A stretch of DNA of 38,845 nucleotides from a virus, in IMG/VR virus record IMGVR_UViG_3300047560_001403, positions 1 to 38,845 of that record; one strand, written 5' to 3'. This document shows positions 18,919 to 25,442 of this stretch, piece by piece. The notes beneath the pieces are model-generated. The model saw only the letters and a program-made list of their open reading frames with translations, was not told where the DNA came from and made no database searches. How positions within the stretch are numbered: the stretch's first letter is position 1; the number at the start of each line of letters is the position of its first letter. The translations under genes and the position numbers were made by a program.

Positions 18919-19318
18919 TTGTTTCTCCATCTCTAAGTTGATCCATTATGAACAACATTCTGTTTAATTGTACCTTATCCATACCCATGATGTCAACTAC
19001 TGATGTTGACTCTTTGTCTATTCCGTTTGAATCGCATATGGCTGTATAAAAAATATTATCCTTAATCCAAAATGCCTCACCATCCATGATGATTACTTTT
19101 ACATTAGTCTTTTTTTCATGCTTATACGATTGTGTATTCTTATTTATCTTAACATTGATATCGTCTGGAATGAGTGGTTTGACTACCTCAAAGATATGAG
19201 ACTGGCTATATCGAATAACAAAGTCATCTTTCTTTATCCTTGTCTTATTTCTACTATTAAAAAACATGATAACAGAAACCCCAAGGATTGCACCAACAAG
19301 ATAGTCTACACTGATCAT
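18893..19318 (-). CDS. N-terminally anchored membrane protein (141 aa)
   Basis: One membrane span at about residues 6-20 (YLVGAILGVSVIMFF) followed by a basic segment (NSRNKTRIKK) and a mostly beta-rich cytoplasmic domain. Acidic C-terminus. ATG 19318 is six bases after an extended -10 box (TGATATAAT), consistent with a leaderless mRNA. I do not recognise it. Its 3' end overlaps the SLOG-like gene. Confidence 0.55.
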   Translation of the reverse strand: MISVDYLVGAILGVSVIMFFNSRNKTRIKKDDFVIRYSQSHIFEVVKPLIPDDINVKINKNTQSYKHEKKTNVKVIIMDGEAFWIKDNIFYTAICDSNGIDKESTSVVDIMGMDKVQLNRMLFIMDQLRDGETNDSGSAGD

Positions 19319-19320
19319 AA

Positions 19321-19659
19321 TTAAATTATATCATTTTTCAAAAACAAAATCCTGATAATCTCTTTTAGCATTGTTTGAGTTTCTGGATCAAGTTTGTCTA
19401 CTTCTTCTTTATCTAATGCCTTTTCAGTAATGGTTACAACAGGATTTTGTTCAGTAATGTCCATTGACAAAAATCTATTTTCCCAAAGAAACATTATTTC
19501 TCTAGAAAAACACGACTGAGTTTCATTGTATAGTTCTGGATATAGTTCTTTAAAACTATCAGTGAAGTTATAAAGAAACTCTCCAGTTGTGCTATCAATG
19601 CCACAAACTTCTATTGCACCCTCAAGAAGCATCTTCTCGATTTGTGAGTTTTCATCCAT
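19321..19659 (-). CDS. Paralogue of the 31397 protein (112 aa)
   Basis: N-terminal half LLEGAIEVCGIDSTTGEFLYNFTDSFKELYPELY aligns closely with the protein at 31397-31651 (same EG/QGA, GID-x-x-TGE and YPELY/HPKLY positions). The rest, an acidic helical C-terminal part, is not shared. So this phage carries two copies of a small domain with a GIDSxTGE turn. Function unknown. The final codons also contain the -10 box of the next gene. Confidence 0.6.
   Translation of the reverse strand: MDENSQIEKMLLEGAIEVCGIDSTTGEFLYNFTDSFKELYPELYNETQSCFSREIMFLWENRFLSMDITEQNPVVTITEKALDKEEVDKLDPETQTMLKEIIRILFLKNDII
19325..19333 (-). promoter_or_regulatory. Extended -10 promoter, leaderless spacing
   Basis: TGATATAAT on the minus strand, six bases, ATG at 19318. 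Embedded in the last codons of the upstream gene. No -35 match at 17 bp (AGGATT). Confidence 0.5.
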
Positions 19660-19953
19660 TTACTCTGAAGCATCTGTTCCAGTATTAGATAGATAAAAAT
19701 TTTCAAGAGTTGCGTAGTCTCTTGGACCTTCATGACTCTTTACAAAGTTATCATTTTCATCTGCAATAACAAAAGCAGGAAACATTGTGGAGTTTAGTTT
19801 TGTGCTAAGTTCCTTATAGTTATCCTGAGTATCTAAAACCAAAAATATATTTCCATTGGTATGATACTTTCTCATTAATTCAAATACTGAAGGCTTTGCC
19901 TCTTTGCAGAATGAACACCAGTCTGCAACAAACATATAAAACTTATTATTCAT
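19660..19953 (-). CDS. Thioredoxin-like protein
   Basis: 97 residues. FYMFVADWCSFCKEAKPSVFELM is a thioredoxin active site with CxxC reading C-S-F-C, followed by the strand NIFLVLDTQDNY and the conserved cis-proline region TMFPAFVIADENDN. Short thioredoxin domain, cytoplasmic. Could reduce phage or host proteins, or serve ribonucleotide reductase alongside the NrdH-type redoxin at 35068. One base separates it from the paralogue gene. Confidence 0.85.
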   Translation of the reverse strand: MNNKFYMFVADWCSFCKEAKPSVFELMRKYHTNGNIFLVLDTQDNYKELSTKLNSTMFPAFVIADENDNFVKSHEGPRDYATLENFYLSNTGTDASE

Positions 19954-20204
19954 TAGTATGAATCTCCCTTTGCTCTATTCTCTACCAACTTCTCACGCTC
20001 ATCAAGGATAGTGATCGCAAAACTCATCATCTTTTTGTATCCCCCTGCGCTATCCATAATCTTATTATAATGATGACCACAGAATAGAAGGTCGCCGTTA
20101 ATGCCAGTAACTTGTACTAGCGCTTCTGCACCACACTGATCACACCTGTCCTTTGGACTAAGCACCCAAGAGACTTCTGTTTCTTCTTTTAGCATTGTAA
20201 ACAT
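19953..20204 (-). CDS. DUF7455-like zinc protein
   Basis: 83 residues from ATG 20204. DRCDQCGAEALVQVTGINGDLLFCGHHYNK has CxxC ... CxHH spacing seen in a small family of actinobacterial proteins (DUF7455 type). Function unknown. Start uncertain: the frame opens at 20249, and a TATAAT box (20205-20210) ends seven bases before the internal ATG 20195, so 20204 or 20195 may be right. Supports an actinobacterial host. Confidence 0.7.
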   Translation of the reverse strand: MFTMLKEETEVSWVLSPKDRCDQCGAEALVQVTGINGDLLFCGHHYNKIMDSAGGYKKMMSFAITILDEREKLVENRAKGDSY

Positions 20205-20208
20205 TATA

Positions 20209-20394
20209 CTACTTCTTTCTGTTATCAGTTGAATAGAATCCAGGACCATTCAGAATGAACCCTGCATTTAAGTATACACGGTTTAGTGCTGAATTGCAAG
20301 TCTCACAATTGTATCCTGGATCATCATCCATCATTGAACGAAATTTTTGTACTACTGTCTTACATTCTGGACAGGTGTAATCATATGTAGGCAT
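20209..20394 (-). CDS. FmdB-family zinc-ribbon protein
   Basis: 61 residues. MPTYDYTCPECKTVVQKF...YNCETCNSALNRVYLNAGFILNGPGFYSTD is the FmdB zinc ribbon: two CxxC knuckles and the conserved GPGFYSTD tail. Family members are putative regulators. Overlaps the SNase gene by one base and ends just before DUF7455-like gene. Confidence 0.9.
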   Translation of the reverse strand: MPTYDYTCPECKTVVQKFRSMMDDDPGYNCETCNSALNRVYLNAGFILNGPGFYSTDNRKK

Positions 20395-20801
20395 TACTTA
20401 CCGCTCTTTTTCCTTGCTGCTGCTAGTGCTTCAAAGTCTTTGATCTTTGTTTCTCCAAGGTATCCCCAAGCATAACCATCATTGATCATCTTGTTATTAA
20501 CAGACTCAGACTCTCCATTGATATATACCCAGCCCAAAATGCGACCATACTTTTCAGATGAGTCCATCTTTTCAGTGCGAATAACTACAGACTTAGCATC
20601 CTTGAGTTGCTTCTTAAGGTATTCCTTTGCTTCAAGCCCAAGAACCTTTTCAGCCTTATCAGATGTGCGAGATTCAGGGGTATCAATACCAGCCAATCTT
20701 ACACGAGATGCAAATAGGATATCAAATCCTAAATCAATAAGAACATCAATGGTATCTCCGTCAACAACATTTTCTACTTTTCTTACATAGTATTCATACA
20801 T
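20394..20801 (-). CDS. Staphylococcal-nuclease-like (thermonuclease) protein
   Basis: 135 residues, one SNase domain. VVDGDTIDVLIDLGFD (Asp ligand), VRLAGIDTPESR (Arg and Asp/Glu of the active site) and EKYGRILGWVYI (second active Arg) are all present; the C-terminal helix is basic. Ca2+-dependent cleavage of DNA and RNA is known for the family. There is no signal peptide, so it is intracellular: host DNA degradation or nucleotide recycling is plausible. Overlaps the endolysin stop by one base. Confidence 0.9.
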   Translation of the reverse strand: MYEYYVRKVENVVDGDTIDVLIDLGFDILFASRVRLAGIDTPESRTSDKAEKVLGLEAKEYLKKQLKDAKSVVIRTEKMDSSEKYGRILGWVYINGESESVNNKMINDGYAWGYLGETKIKDFEALAAARKKSGK

Positions 20802-21586
20802 TATTTGACACCCTTAATTTGACGATATGTTTCTTCATCAACTACACCAGTTGGCTTTAGGTTATTTTTTGTTTGGAAATTCTTTACAGCCTTTGCTGTT
20901 CCGTCTCCAAATTGTCCATCAGCAGTGATCTTTAATGCTGCCTGTACTTCCTTAACCTTTGCGCCCTTAGAACCCTTCTTTAAAGGCTTCCAGACTTGTA
21001 CTGGTGGAACATCTACACCCTGAGACTTAACGACTTCTGCAAGAGCAGCCTTCTTTTCTTCTAGGGTTTTTGTTGTTGCTGTTGCTGCATCTGGATAGTC
21101 CACCTGTCCATACCCTGCAATAAATACTGGTAGTCCCTTTTTGTTTGGACCATATGCACGAAGTTTAAAGCATGCTTCGCCACCATTTGACTGGCTACCC
21201 TTTTTACCATCAGGGGATGTATTTCCTTCTCCACATAGAGCAGTTCCATCTCCATTATCCTTTACAATCCAACCAACATGGTCAATGTCACGACCACCTG
21301 GGAAATTAAAGTAGACAACCCATCCTGGCTGTGGTCTATTGCCCTTTACTGGAACCCACTTGCCCATCTTCTTAAACGCTGCTACACCTGCTGGTGTATA
21401 AACAGTATTTGGAATCTTGATTCCAGCGGTATGGGCAGTCCAGTTAACAAAGGATCCACACCATGGCAAGAAGTTTGCCTTAGTGAATGCCCCATACTTT
21501 GTTTCATTATCCTTTGGACCTTCTACGGTCCCAATTTCTTTTCCAATTGTTTCTAGCAATAATGCTAGAGTACCTTTTGTTGCCAT
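20801..21586 (-). CDS. Endolysin: CHAP amidase/peptidase with peptidoglycan-binding domain
   Basis: 261 residues. Residues 1-155: CHAP domain, with the catalytic Cys in FLPWCGSFVNWTAHTAGI (about 43) and the His in GGRDIDHVGWIV (about 103). A linker with KKAALAEVVKSQGVDVPP follows. Residues 195-261: PG_binding_1 repeat (LKKGSKGAKVKEVQAAL...ADGQFGDGTAKAVKNFQ). Cleaves cell-wall peptide or amide bonds at lysis; no signal peptide, so release needs a holin. AGGAA precedes the ATG. TTGACA-N18-TATAAT lies upstream, overlapping the HNH gene's end. Confidence 0.9.
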   Translation of the reverse strand: MATKGTLALLLETIGKEIGTVEGPKDNETKYGAFTKANFLPWCGSFVNWTAHTAGIKIPNTVYTPAGVAAFKKMGKWVPVKGNRPQPGWVVYFNFPGGRDIDHVGWIVKDNGDGTALCGEGNTSPDGKKGSQSNGGEACFKLRAYGPNKKGLPVFIAGYGQVDYPDAATATTKTLEEKKAALAEVVKSQGVDVPPVQVWKPLKKGSKGAKVKEVQAALKITADGQFGDGTAKAVKNFQTKNNLKPTGVVDEETYRQIKGVK

Positions 21587-21622
21587 GGTATTCCTCCATC
21601 TATTTGTCTAAAGACACACTCT

Positions 21623-21652
21623 ATTATATCAGAACTCAGCCTGGCCTGTCAA
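21623..21652 (-). promoter_or_regulatory. Endolysin promoter
   Basis: TTGACA (21652-21647), 18-bp spacer, TATAAT (21628-21623) on the minus strand, about 35 bases before the endolysin ATG. Lies at and inside the 3' end of the HNH gene. Confidence 0.65.
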
Positions 21653-21907
21653 TCTGTTATGTGTTCTTATTCTGTGACAGTTTGCACAAACAACTTCACA
21701 TTTTGATATTTCTTTTTTTATTGCTGCCCATGAAAATCCATCATGGATCATTCTAGAGACATTATATTTTTTATCTTTTATGTGATCAAAATCTAAAACA
21801 ATATGATTAGTTTCTCCACAATCAACACAACCAGAAGCGACCTTAATCTCCATCAGTTTTTTCTTAAACTGTTGCTTATTATAATGCTTGAGTTCTTTAT
21901 CAGTCAT
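21629..21907 (-). CDS. HNH endonuclease-like protein
   Basis: 92 residues. GCVDCGETNHIVLDFDHIKDKK is the HNH core (Cys pair, then DFDHI), with the second pair VVCANCHRIRTHNR near residue 75. The small size (one domain) is typical of phage HNH proteins near terminase genes or of free-standing homing endonucleases. N-terminus is basic and helical. A TATAAT box ends seven bases before the ATG. It stands between the tRNA pair and the endolysin. Confidence 0.85.
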   Translation of the reverse strand: MTDKELKHYNKQQFKKKLMEIKVASGCVDCGETNHIVLDFDHIKDKKYNVSRMIHDGFSWAAIKKEISKCEVVCANCHRIRTHNRLTGQAEF

Positions 21908-21935
21908 TGATATTATTATACCGCTAAATATTTAG

Positions 21936-22017
21936 GTCCTATGCAGGTAATTCAAGCACTATGGCCCGTGGTCATAAATATGGGTAACTAATCCATCTCT
22001 AAGGTCCTGCATAGGAC
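21936..22017. repeat. 12-bp inverted repeat flanking a 58-bp spacer
   Basis: GTCCTATGCAGG (21936-21947) and its exact complement CCTGCATAGGAC (22006-22017). In the gap between tRNA-Asp and the HNH gene. On the transcript it could form a large hairpin; it might equally be a protein-binding or nuclease target site. The spacer has no gene. Confidence 0.6.
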
Positions 22018-22041
22018 ACTATAATCATATCACTTTATTTG

Positions 22042-22115
22042 CGATCCGTACGGGACTTGAACCCGTGACCTCCACCGTGACAGGGTGGCGAACTAACCAA
22101 CTATTCTAACGGACC
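22042..22115 (-). tRNA. tRNA-Asp(GUC)
   Basis: Complete cloverleaf on the minus strand: acceptor GGTCCGT/ACGGATC with one G-U pair, anticodon loop CTGTCAC, T-arm ACGGG-TTCAAGT-CCCGT, G73. CCA not encoded. Confidence 0.92.
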
Positions 22116-22120
22116 AATGG

Positions 22121-22193
22121 CTGGGGATGCAGGCCTCGATCCTGCGACTTGCGAATTAACAGTTCGCCACTCTACCAACTGAGTTAATCCCCA
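22121..22193 (-). tRNA. tRNA-Asn(GUU)
   Basis: 73 bases. Acceptor TGGGGAT/ATCCCCA, anticodon loop CTGTTAA, stem GCGAA/TTCGC, G73. The T-loop reads ATCGAGG, with A instead of the usual T at position 54. Upstream neighbour of tRNA-Asp; between it and the subtilase end there are eight bases. Confidence 0.9.
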
Positions 22194-22201
22194 CCGTTCT
22201 C

Positions 22202-23014
22202 TTAGTTAGAGAGAACCTGAACCACCTTTGCAGATGGATCAATACTATTCTTATTTGATGCAATTGCAACTGTTGCAGCAGATGTTGTGAATTCTACTGA
22301 GCCAAACCAAGGAGCAACTGTTTTCATATTAGAAGTCTTACTTGTGTTTACTAGTATACCAGAAACATCAGCAAGTGCGCTATGATATTTTGCTCCAGAT
22401 AAAGACCCTACAGAGATTACATCTGGAACACATGCTGGATACTGCAGAGCCTTTGTGCTATCATTTCCTGCTGCTGCATATACTGGAACATTTGAAGACT
22501 TTAGCGTTGAAACCAAAGACCTAATTGATGAGTCCATTACTGCAACTGATCCACCTTGTGATGAGATCTTGCATTCTCCTGGCTTTGCATTTGAGTTTGT
22601 AAGGTTATATGAAAATGATACAGCGCTTACATTAGACTTATTTGCATTTGTCCATGTCAATGCTTTGATAAAATCAGAACCATCCAGTGTTGAGACTGAT
22701 GTTGCACCTGTTCTCTTGTTAATTGTAACTTCCTCTGTTTGAACTAAAACAAGTGTTGCTGTTGGGTTTTGTTCACGAGCAATTGAAGCCATGATTGTTC
22801 CGTGATTTGACGGATCTGTTCCAAGTCCTGGCTTTAGAATAGCCTTGTTCACACACTTGTCTGATGCCAAACAAACAAATTCAACGCTTCCAGAAATCTT
22901 TGACGCATCAAAGTAACTATCTACGATTACAATTCTTTCACCAACTGCTGCCTGTGATTGAACTGGTACTACAACTGAAAACAATACTGCTACTAGTGCT
23001 ACGATTTTCTTCAT
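22202..23014 (-). CDS. Secreted subtilisin-like serine protease
   Basis: 270 residues from ATG 23014. Signal peptide at residues 1-24 (MKKIVALVAVLFSVVVPVQS, cleavage near QAA). S8 fold: IVIVDSYFDASKI (catalytic Asp), NHGTIMASIARE (His), VPVYAAAGNDSTK (oxyanion Asn) and FTTSAATVAIAS, where the catalytic Ser stands in TSAA instead of the usual GTSMA. The domain is small for a subtilase (about 245 residues), lacking a propeptide. An exported phage protease could act on surface proteins during exit or against competing phages; unknown. Overlaps the small gene upstream by one base. Confidence 0.85.
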   Translation of the reverse strand: MKKIVALVAVLFSVVVPVQSQAAVGERIVIVDSYFDASKISGSVEFVCLASDKCVNKAILKPGLGTDPSNHGTIMASIAREQNPTATLVLVQTEEVTINKRTGATSVSTLDGSDFIKALTWTNANKSNVSAVSFSYNLTNSNAKPGECKISSQGGSVAVMDSSIRSLVSTLKSSNVPVYAAAGNDSTKALQYPACVPDVISVGSLSGAKYHSALADVSGILVNTSKTSNMKTVAPWFGSVEFTTSAATVAIASNKNSIDPSAKVVQVLSN

Positions 23015-23184
23015 TATTGACCTTCCATTAGTCTGATTACTACACAACATGGGTCGCCACCTTGGTCCCACTCTTCTACTTCTTCTTCACTCATATACTG
23101 GTATCCACCATCATGAGTGTTGCAGTAGGGTTCTGTAACCCATCCCTCTTCAATGCCTAACATTAACCATTCATCGAACTTCAT
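23014..23184 (-). CDS. 56-residue conserved actinophage-type protein
   Basis: MKFDEWLMLGIEEGWVTEPY, then CNTHDGGYQYMSEEEVEEWDQGGDPCCVVIRL. The W-x-x-EP-x-C-x-T-H-D and DPCCVVIRL pattern is familiar from many actinobacteriophage hypotheticals. The three cysteines and the histidine could bind metal. Function unknown. ATG is six bases after a consensus leaderless promoter; stop overlaps the subtilase ATG. Confidence 0.8.
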   Translation of the reverse strand: MKFDEWLMLGIEEGWVTEPYCNTHDGGYQYMSEEEVEEWDQGGDPCCVVIRLMEGQ

Positions 23185-23190
23185 ATTATA

Positions 23191-23219
23191 AGTATACCCT
23201 TTCAGATATTGCTTGTCAA
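23191..23219 (-). promoter_or_regulatory. Leaderless promoter for the gene at 23184
   Basis: On the minus strand TTGACA (23219-23214), 17-bp spacer, TATACT (23196-23191), six bases, ATG 23184. Best example of the shared architecture. It drives the 23184 gene and probably the subtilase. Confidence 0.85.
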
Positions 23220-23221
23220 AT

Positions 23222-24868
23222 CTATTTGCCGTTCCATTTTGCTAATTCATCTTGTAAAAGATCAAGACCCATTGGACCAAGTTTGAGCGCATAGTTATGA
23301 AATTTCTTAAGGTCAAACTTATCACCAAGGCGTTTCTTTGCATCTTCACGAGCATCAAGCCAAACCTTCTCGCCAAGTTTATAAGTAACAGCCTGACCTG
23401 ACCAAGAAATATAACGCTTTACTTCATTAACAGCATAATCATGATTTAGTAATGCAAACTCTTCCATAAACTTGACAGCACTATCAAAGTTCCAAACCTT
23501 ACCCTCGTATGGGTCAGTGTACTCTAGGTGTAGTCCAATGTCTACTACTAGTCTTGCTGCTCTCATTGCTTGGCACATTAAGTACCCCATTTTATATCCA
23601 GGGTCCTCAAAGTATCCAAGTTCATCCATTAGGCGTTCTGAGTATAATGCCCAACCTTCTCCATACCCTGAATTCCATGCATTTTCACGTTGGTAACGAG
23701 TTAGAGTTTCTTTATTTAAAATAGAATAAGCCATCTGCATATGGTGTCCAGGAACTGACTCATGAAACCAAGTAGAATAGTTTTCCCATGTAGTAAATCT
23801 AGTACGCCCTAATACTGGATAAATAGTCTTGCCTGGACGAGTCATATCGTCTGAAGGAGGGGTGTAGTATGGAGACGCATCAATTGTATTTTCATCTAAT
23901 TCTACGCTACACTGTCTCATCGCAACAGGAATTGTAAAAACTGTTCCTGATAAATCTTTTATTGCTTGCTTTGTTACACCCTCAAGAAATGCTTTAAAAT
24001 TATCTTTTCCATCAATATAGTATTTTGGGTTATTGTTTAGATAATCACGTACCTCTACTAAACTATTAAACTCTCCCCATTCTTTTGATAATTGCCACAT
24101 GTCATGATTAATGCGATTAATCTCATCAATACCCCATTGATAAATTCTGAATGGATCAATATCCAAACCAGTATACTCTTTAACATTTTTTAGATATCTA
24201 TCCTTACCAACAGCATAATTATTTTTAGCCATAGGCATATATTTAACTTCTAGCCATGCTGACAACTGTTCGCATGCTGCATCTGCATTTTTTGCTGCTT
24301 TCATAAGGCGTTTATCATTTTTATCTAAACCTTTTGCAAATTCCTGAAATGAACCAGAAGCATAATTATTTAAAACCTCAATCAAAAATTGAACACGAAC
24401 TTTAGCGTTTACAATGTTAAGTCGTGCAACATCATTAAGGGCAGTAGTCCACTCAGTAAATGCTGCAGGAATCTTTTCCATACGCTTGATAATATCAAGA
24501 ATATCTCTGCGAGTTTCTTTTGGCATAACTTCAAAAACTTCAAATATTGATTGTGGTTCTGAGTATATTGAACCAAAATCTGCGTACATATAAAAATCAT
24601 TGGCATCATTGATATATGTTTCAATGTCTCTAAGGATAATCTTTTTAGCCAACTCATCGTGAGAATCTAGACATTTTGCCTCAGAGATCTTTTTATGGTA
24701 TGATTTTGCTATTCTTACAAATGGATCAACTGGATGAAATGAATAATCATTCCAGTGTATGTTTTGATCCGTTTTATTTGCATATGTAGAGGCAATGGCA
24801 TCATAGTCTAGAGTTTTATCAAAATATTCTTGACATAGTTTAAACACTAATGAGCGTGACTTAGCCAT
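23222..24868 (-). CDS. DUF885-family metallopeptidase-like protein
   Basis: 548 residues from ATG 24868, about the full length of bacterial DUF885 proteins without their lipoprotein signal. The diagnostic HESVPGHHMQMAYSI motif (an HExxPGHH variant of a zinc-protease helix) lies near residue 395, then GYGEGWALYSERLMDELG near 430, with the glutamate likely completing the metal site. DUF885 proteins are thought to be peptidases of the gluzincin-like type; substrates are unknown. The N-terminus has no signal peptide. Unusual cargo for a phage. The leader upstream may fold into a hairpin (see separate entry). Other ATGs upstream are not supported. Confidence 0.85.
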   Translation of the reverse strand: MAKSRSLVFKLCQEYFDKTLDYDAIASTYANKTDQNIHWNDYSFHPVDPFVRIAKSYHKKISEAKCLDSHDELAKKIILRDIETYINDANDFYMYADFGSIYSEPQSIFEVFEVMPKETRRDILDIIKRMEKIPAAFTEWTTALNDVARLNIVNAKVRVQFLIEVLNNYASGSFQEFAKGLDKNDKRLMKAAKNADAACEQLSAWLEVKYMPMAKNNYAVGKDRYLKNVKEYTGLDIDPFRIYQWGIDEINRINHDMWQLSKEWGEFNSLVEVRDYLNNNPKYYIDGKDNFKAFLEGVTKQAIKDLSGTVFTIPVAMRQCSVELDENTIDASPYYTPPSDDMTRPGKTIYPVLGRTRFTTWENYSTWFHESVPGHHMQMAYSILNKETLTRYQRENAWNSGYGEGWALYSERLMDELGYFEDPGYKMGYLMCQAMRAARLVVDIGLHLEYTDPYEGKVWNFDSAVKFMEEFALLNHDYAVNEVKRYISWSGQAVTYKLGEKVWLDAREDAKKRLGDKFDLKKFHNYALKLGPMGLDLLQDELAKWNGK

Positions 24869-24914
24869 GTTAATCCCATCTAGTAGTATGCTGAATCCCC
24901 CTCTAAGATGGGGT
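24869..24914 (-). promoter_or_regulatory. Structured 5' leader of the DUF885 gene
   Basis: From the predicted transcription start (about 24914) the leader contains CCCATCT (24912-24906 on the minus strand), complementary to AGATGGG (24881-24875) just before the ATG, and alternatively CCCC/GGGG next to the start. The two pairings exclude each other. Regulation is inferred only. Confidence 0.35.
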
Positions 24915-24920
24915 ATATCT

Positions 24921-24949
24921 AGTATACCAGCACTTAAAGGGGGAGTCAA
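24921..24949 (-). promoter_or_regulatory. Promoter of the DUF885 gene
   Basis: On the minus strand TTGACT (24949-24944), 17-bp spacer, TATACT (24926-24921). Unlike the leaderless sites, here about 46 bases separate the predicted start from ATG 24868. Confidence 0.7.
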
Positions 24950-24969
24950 ATACCCTTAAATATGAGTAA

Positions 24970-25269
24970 TTATGCTATTTTTGATTTTGCTCTGCGTCTT
25001 TCTACTGCTTGGTCTTGTACTGTTACTGCATTTTTGTCTGTTGTAGAAAATGCTGCATTGATCTCATCTCTTGTAAGTTTCCCGTCATCCATAAATGCAC
25101 GAGATAACTTCTCAACTACTACCGCTACTGCACTAAGCCCAGCAACTGTCATAGCCTTTGCTACAGGAACTCCTGCAACTGCTCCTGCTCCAATAACTGC
25201 AAGTGCATTTGCTGCAAATGTTGCAACAATACGCATAAGGATGTTCCAAATATTTGTTATGCTATTCAT
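24970..25269 (-). CDS. Small membrane protein with EF-hand-like end (holin candidate)
   Basis: 99 residues. Two hydrophobic helices (about 12-32 and 37-53: IVATFAANALAVIGAGAVAG; AKAMTVAGLSAVAVVVE) and a soluble C-terminal segment with MDDGKLTRDEINAAFS, which resembles a single EF-hand loop (DDGKLTRDE). AGGAGG precedes the ATG. Size, topology and location in the envelope/lysis region suggest a holin, but membrane proteins of this shape have other roles too. Confidence 0.6.
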   Translation of the reverse strand: MNSITNIWNILMRIVATFAANALAVIGAGAVAGVPVAKAMTVAGLSAVAVVVEKLSRAFMDDGKLTRDEINAAFSTTDKNAVTVQDQAVERRRAKSKIA

Positions 25270-25271
25270 AT

Positions 25272-25442
25272 TTAGTCCTCCTCTCTATTTCTAATTGGAT
25301 AACTTAATACCCAAGTTAGACATGTAATAATAATTCCATAACCAACTACGACTTTGGCACTTCCGTCCAAAACTACCCAGGCGATGAACATGCCCAGAAG
25401 GGTCCACTGTTGATCAAGAATATCTTTTAATAGTTTTACCAT
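25272..25442 (-). CDS. Small two-span membrane protein (holin candidate)
   Basis: 56 residues. Two spans at about 13-27 and 31-46 (LLGMFIAWVVLDGSA; VVVGYGIIITCLTWVLS) and charged ends. A GGAGGA site stands seven bases before ATG 25442, which overlaps the stop of the PA14 gene. Two bases separate its stop from the next gene's leader. Together the two genes might form a holin/antiholin-like pair; inference only. Confidence 0.6.
   Translation of the reverse strand: MVKLLKDILDQQWTLLGMFIAWVVLDGSAKVVVGYGIIITCLTWVLSYPIRNREED

Noticed and set aside
20271-20299. TTGCAA-N17-TATACT on the minus strand inside the FmdB gene
   Set aside because: Matches a promoter by spacing, but no start codon or gene lies at the expected distance; treated as chance.
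22042-22193. Integration (att) site at the tRNA-Asn/Asp pair
   Set aside because: No integrase in the window and no duplicated tRNA end seen; they read as cargo tRNAs.
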